From: JAVEVH01 sp964430365
GTDB lineage: Bacteria; Patescibacteriota; Dojkabacteria; SC72
Direction of reading: 5' to 3'
Assembly (NCBI GenBank): GCA_964430365.1
Contig: CAYSEU010000032.1
Coordinates: 1 to 8,409 of the forward strand
DNA: 8,409 bases
Positions 6,319-8,409 of this stretch are shown here, one piece after another. Made by a program: the position numbers and the translations under genes. Below the pieces are notes generated by a model. That model made no database searches. It was not told where the DNA came from and worked only from the letters and a program-made list of their open reading frames with translations. Position 1 is the stretch's first letter; every line of letters begins with the position of its first letter.

Positions 6319-8409
6319 ATGAAAAAGAGTGAAGAGAAAAAAATATATATTCTAAGTATAGCAGTTTTAGTATTAGCAGTATTTAGCTGTATAGGTTTTT
6401 ACTTCTACTTTAATTATTTACAACTACTAAAAGACTCTCCATACGATCTAGTAGTTTCAGATATACAAGCAAACTCAGCTGTAATCTCTTGGAAAACAGA
6501 AAGTGATATGCCTACATATATTAAGTTAGGAAAGAGTGGGGAACTTTTAGGGAGCGGTGAAGTAAGTAAATTTCATAGGGTAAAGGTGATAGATTTAGAT
6601 GAGAAGAAAAAATATGAGTTTAAAGTTTCAGATGGTCAAAGAGAATGGTATGAGGATTTAGTTAAAAGAGAAAATGAAATTTCTACTTTTACAAAAAAAA
6701 TGTATTCATTTACAACATCCCCAATCAATGAAGAGATATCCCTTCCAGAAGTAAGAGAGCTGCATGTATTACCTAATGAGTTAGTATATGTATCATTATA
6801 TGATACCAAAAAGAATATCTATTCAGAATTAAAAAGCTACTATGCAAACAAGTTTGGAGGTATAGTGATAGACCTAAGAGCATTTAAAGGAGAGTGGGTA
6901 TATGAGGATATAGAGATTAGGGATATTAATTACTTTGTTACTAGTAGTTTGAATGCTTCTAATATTGAGGTATATGCAGCTGAGATAAATTGTAATCAGG
7001 ATTTACCTGAGCAAAAAATAAATGGTATTACTAAACAAGAGTTTGCACAATTAGCAACTAGATGGGTAGCAGGAAGGGGTAAACATTACGCTATTGAGTG
7101 TTTTAATGATGTAGTATACAGATCTAAAATGGCTGGAGTGGATCCTGCCTTTACTTTAGCAGTATGGTTAAATGAATCAGGAGCTAGTAACTATACACAA
7201 GATGAGAATGCATATGGATATATTGAAGACTGGGGGATACATGGTAGAGATGATGTTCCTGTTCACGATTTTAGTGCACAACTAAATCATTTTCTTAAAA
7301 GAGGTCATTACAACGTATGTCCTGGTCTAACACTGTGGGAAGCATGGGGGAATATATATAGATGGGGGAGATGTAATGCAGATAACCCGGTAGCAAGAGA
7401 AGAGGGTATTGATTACTACAAAAAGACAGAGAGTTTGTATAGATGGATTACTAATGGTAAGAATCTTCCTAGAAAAGTAACTGGTTTAGCAATTCCAATC
7501 AATGAGCATGAATCATGGAGTGAGGAATCAGGAAATCTTTGTTGTGGTATTAAGTTAGAAAAGAGTGATACCTTTGTAGGAATATATGAGAGCAATGTCG
7601 GGGAGAAAGGGTGTAGTGATATTGAATTTACATACCCTGGTACTATCGAATACTCTGCACAAATACCCAATAGGGATGCTAATACATGTGAGGTCAAGTA
7701 TACAGGTGTATGTTGTGAGTTAGAAAACGATATAAAATGGTATCCACAACAATCATGTACAAACATTGTAGAGGGTATTAACTCGAGTAAAGAGTGTATT
7801 GAGTATGCTAAGGATATGGCATGTTTTTTTAGGGATGGTAAGTATAAATGGCTTACTAATAAAATTGGTACAGACACAATAGAGGGTGTTACTACTCAAA
7901 TACAGTGTGAATCAAGAAATAGTATTAAAACATACAGTATAGAGCTTAAGGAAGGTGTTAATTTTGTTGGTTTTGATTTCTCTCCCACGTATCACATATC
8001 TCCTTTATACGCTTCTACTTTACTAGGACAGTATCCAGATATTTCTGTTATTGGAAATTTTCAAGGTTATGAATGGAAAGATTTAGTAAAACAGTCTGAA
8101 AAGATTCCTTTTGCTGGTACAGACTTTTACTTTGAACAGAATAGGGGGTATTTAATCATCGCAGATAAGAGTATTACTTTAAAATTGGATGGATGGAGAA
8201 ATCCTGATGCACAGTACGAGGAGTTAGAGAAAGGATGGAATCTAGTAGGTGGATCCATATATTCCAATCCTTCTAAGGCCTCTACTTTAATATCAAATTT
8301 AAAAGAGAATGATATTGAGATAAATAGTGTAGGAGTATGGGCATATGATTTTGACTCATTAAAGGTAAGTAGCGAAAAGGATGGTGAGGTACAGGGTGTT
8401 GATATAGAT
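6319..8409 (+). CDS. Paralogue B of the Fn3/lysozyme-like/Cys-rich exoprotein, 3' end cut by right edge
   Basis: The ATG at 6319 opens 697 codons with no stop before the right edge; alignment with the preceding gene suggests only about 15 residues are missing. The architecture is the same: basic MKKSEEKK, a transmembrane helix (about 9-30), the Fn3-like block (SPYDLVVSDI, SAVISWKTESDMPTY), LPNELVYVSLYD, the lysozyme-like block with GVDPAF and WLNESGASNYT (E286), WGIHG, AQLNHFL and WEAWGN, the Cys-rich region 408-530 with all ten cysteines kept, and two C-terminal repeats starting GVNFVGF (546) and GWNLVGG (639). The anchor sequence and linkers have diverged, so the duplication is not recent. 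Only 3 bases separate it from paralogue A and no Shine-Dalgarno is visible, so it probably depends on reinitiation from the upstream gene. Function is unknown; surface exposure is predicted. Confidence 0.88.
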   Translation, partial: MKKSEEKKIYILSIAVLVLAVFSCIGFYFYFNYLQLLKDSPYDLVVSDIQANSAVISWKTESDMPTYIKLGKSGELLGSGEVSKFHRVKVIDLDEKKKYEFKVSDGQREWYEDLVKRENEISTFTKKMYSFTTSPINEEISLPEVRELHVLPNELVYVSLYDTKKNIYSELKSYYANKFGGIVIDLRAFKGEWVYEDIEIRDINYFVTSSLNASNIEVYAAEINCNQDLPEQKINGITKQEFAQLATRWVAGRGKHYAIECFNDVVYRSKMAGVDPAFTLAVWLNESGASNYTQDENAYGYIEDWGIHGRDDVPVHDFSAQLNHFLKRGHYNVCPGLTLWEAWGNIYRWGRCNADNPVAREEGIDYYKKTESLYRWITNGKNLPRKVTGLAIPINEHESWSEESGNLCCGIKLEKSDTFVGIYESNVGEKGCSDIEFTYPGTIEYSAQIPNRDANTCEVKYTGVCCELENDIKWYPQQSCTNIVEGINSSKECIEYAKDMACFFRDGKYKWLTNKIGTDTIEGVTTQIQCESRNSIKTYSIELKEGVNFVGFDFSPTYHISPLYASTLLGQYPDISVIGNFQGYEWKDLVKQSEKIPFAGTDFYFEQNRGYLIIADKSITLKLDGWRNPDAQYEELEKGWNLVGGSIYSNPSKASTLISNLKENDIEINSVGVWAYDFDSLKVSSEKDGEVQGVDID

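Larger units (their letters stand above)
4171..8409 (+). repeat. Tandem gene duplication (two direct copies of about 2.1 kb)
   Basis: The two exoprotein genes line up along their whole length in the same orientation and the same reading frame. Matching landmarks fall at nearly equal residue numbers: catalytic-position glutamate 285 versus 286, first CC pair 407/408 versus 408/409, last Cys 534 versus 530, and GWNLVGG 643 versus 639. Conservation is strongest around the lysozyme-like motif, the cysteines and the C-terminal repeats, and weakest in the anchor and linkers. Confidence 0.92.

Noticed and set aside
6319..6400. Possible lipoprotein signal (FSC at residues 22-24) in paralogue B
   Set aside because: Phe at the -2 position does not fit a lipobox, the hydrophobic stretch continues past the Cys, and paralogue A has no Cys there. 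A transmembrane anchor explains both proteins.
6693..6700. A8 run in paralogue B as a programmed frameshift or slippage site
   Set aside because: The zero frame stays open and homologous to paralogue A on both sides of it. Short A runs are expected in such AT-rich sequence.
7416..7877. Antisense open frame of 153 codons, which resembles the antisense frame at 5562-5831
   Set aside because: Both lie opposite the homologous Cys-rich regions of the two exoproteins. Their mutual similarity is a by-product of the gene duplication, and neither has a ribosome binding site or recognisable domain.
1..8409. Recoded TGA (as in Gracilibacteria/SR1)
   Set aside because: No in-frame TGA occurs in any of the five genes, tryptophan is always TGG, and TGA ends the methyltransferase gene at the family-expected position.

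Overview
The window is a gene-dense, AT-rich stretch of bacterial chromosome carrying five genes in two divergent units. The genes use the standard code: TGA is a stop, every tryptophan is TGG, and no frame is broken. Arginine is mostly AGA/AGG, intergenic space is almost absent, and the genes overlap by a few bases. Together with large membrane-anchored Fn3/lysozyme-like/Cys-rich exoproteins, this suggests a Patescibacteria (CPR)-like organism with a small low-GC genome. That placement is inferred from style and not from a marker gene. The rRNA-methyltransferase-like gene resembles a short subfamily that I also associate with Bacteroidetes, so the phylum remains open.

Layout. Positions 1-1594 (minus strand) hold the first 531 codons of uvrB, the helicase-like damage-verification subunit of nucleotide excision repair; its C-terminus lies beyond the left edge. 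Only 52 bases separate it from mutL. This gap contains a perfect 9-bp inverted repeat that reads as two back-to-back extended -10 promoter elements, one for each direction. Rightward come mutL (1647-3458, endonuclease-type mismatch repair protein), an RsmI-family tetrapyrrole-methylase-fold methyltransferase (3458-4174), and two tandem paralogous exoproteins (4171-6315 and 6319-8409, the second cut by the right edge). The junctions are a TAATG overlap, an ATGA overlap and a 3-base gap, so the four rightward genes look like one translationally coupled operon.

How it fits together. The left half is a DNA-repair pair (uvrB/mutL) that appears to be co-controlled from one tiny divergent promoter region. 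The right half is less expected: a duplicated large cell-surface protein with an N-terminal membrane anchor, an Fn3-like domain, a second possibly beta-rich segment, a lysozyme/transglycosylase-like domain with a conserved WLNESGASNYT motif, a ten-cysteine region built from about three related units, and two copies of a GWNLVGG-type C-terminal repeat. This paralogous pair is the most novel item in the window. No RNA gene, CRISPR array, mobile element or terminator was recognised, and no stretch over 300 bases lacks a gene.
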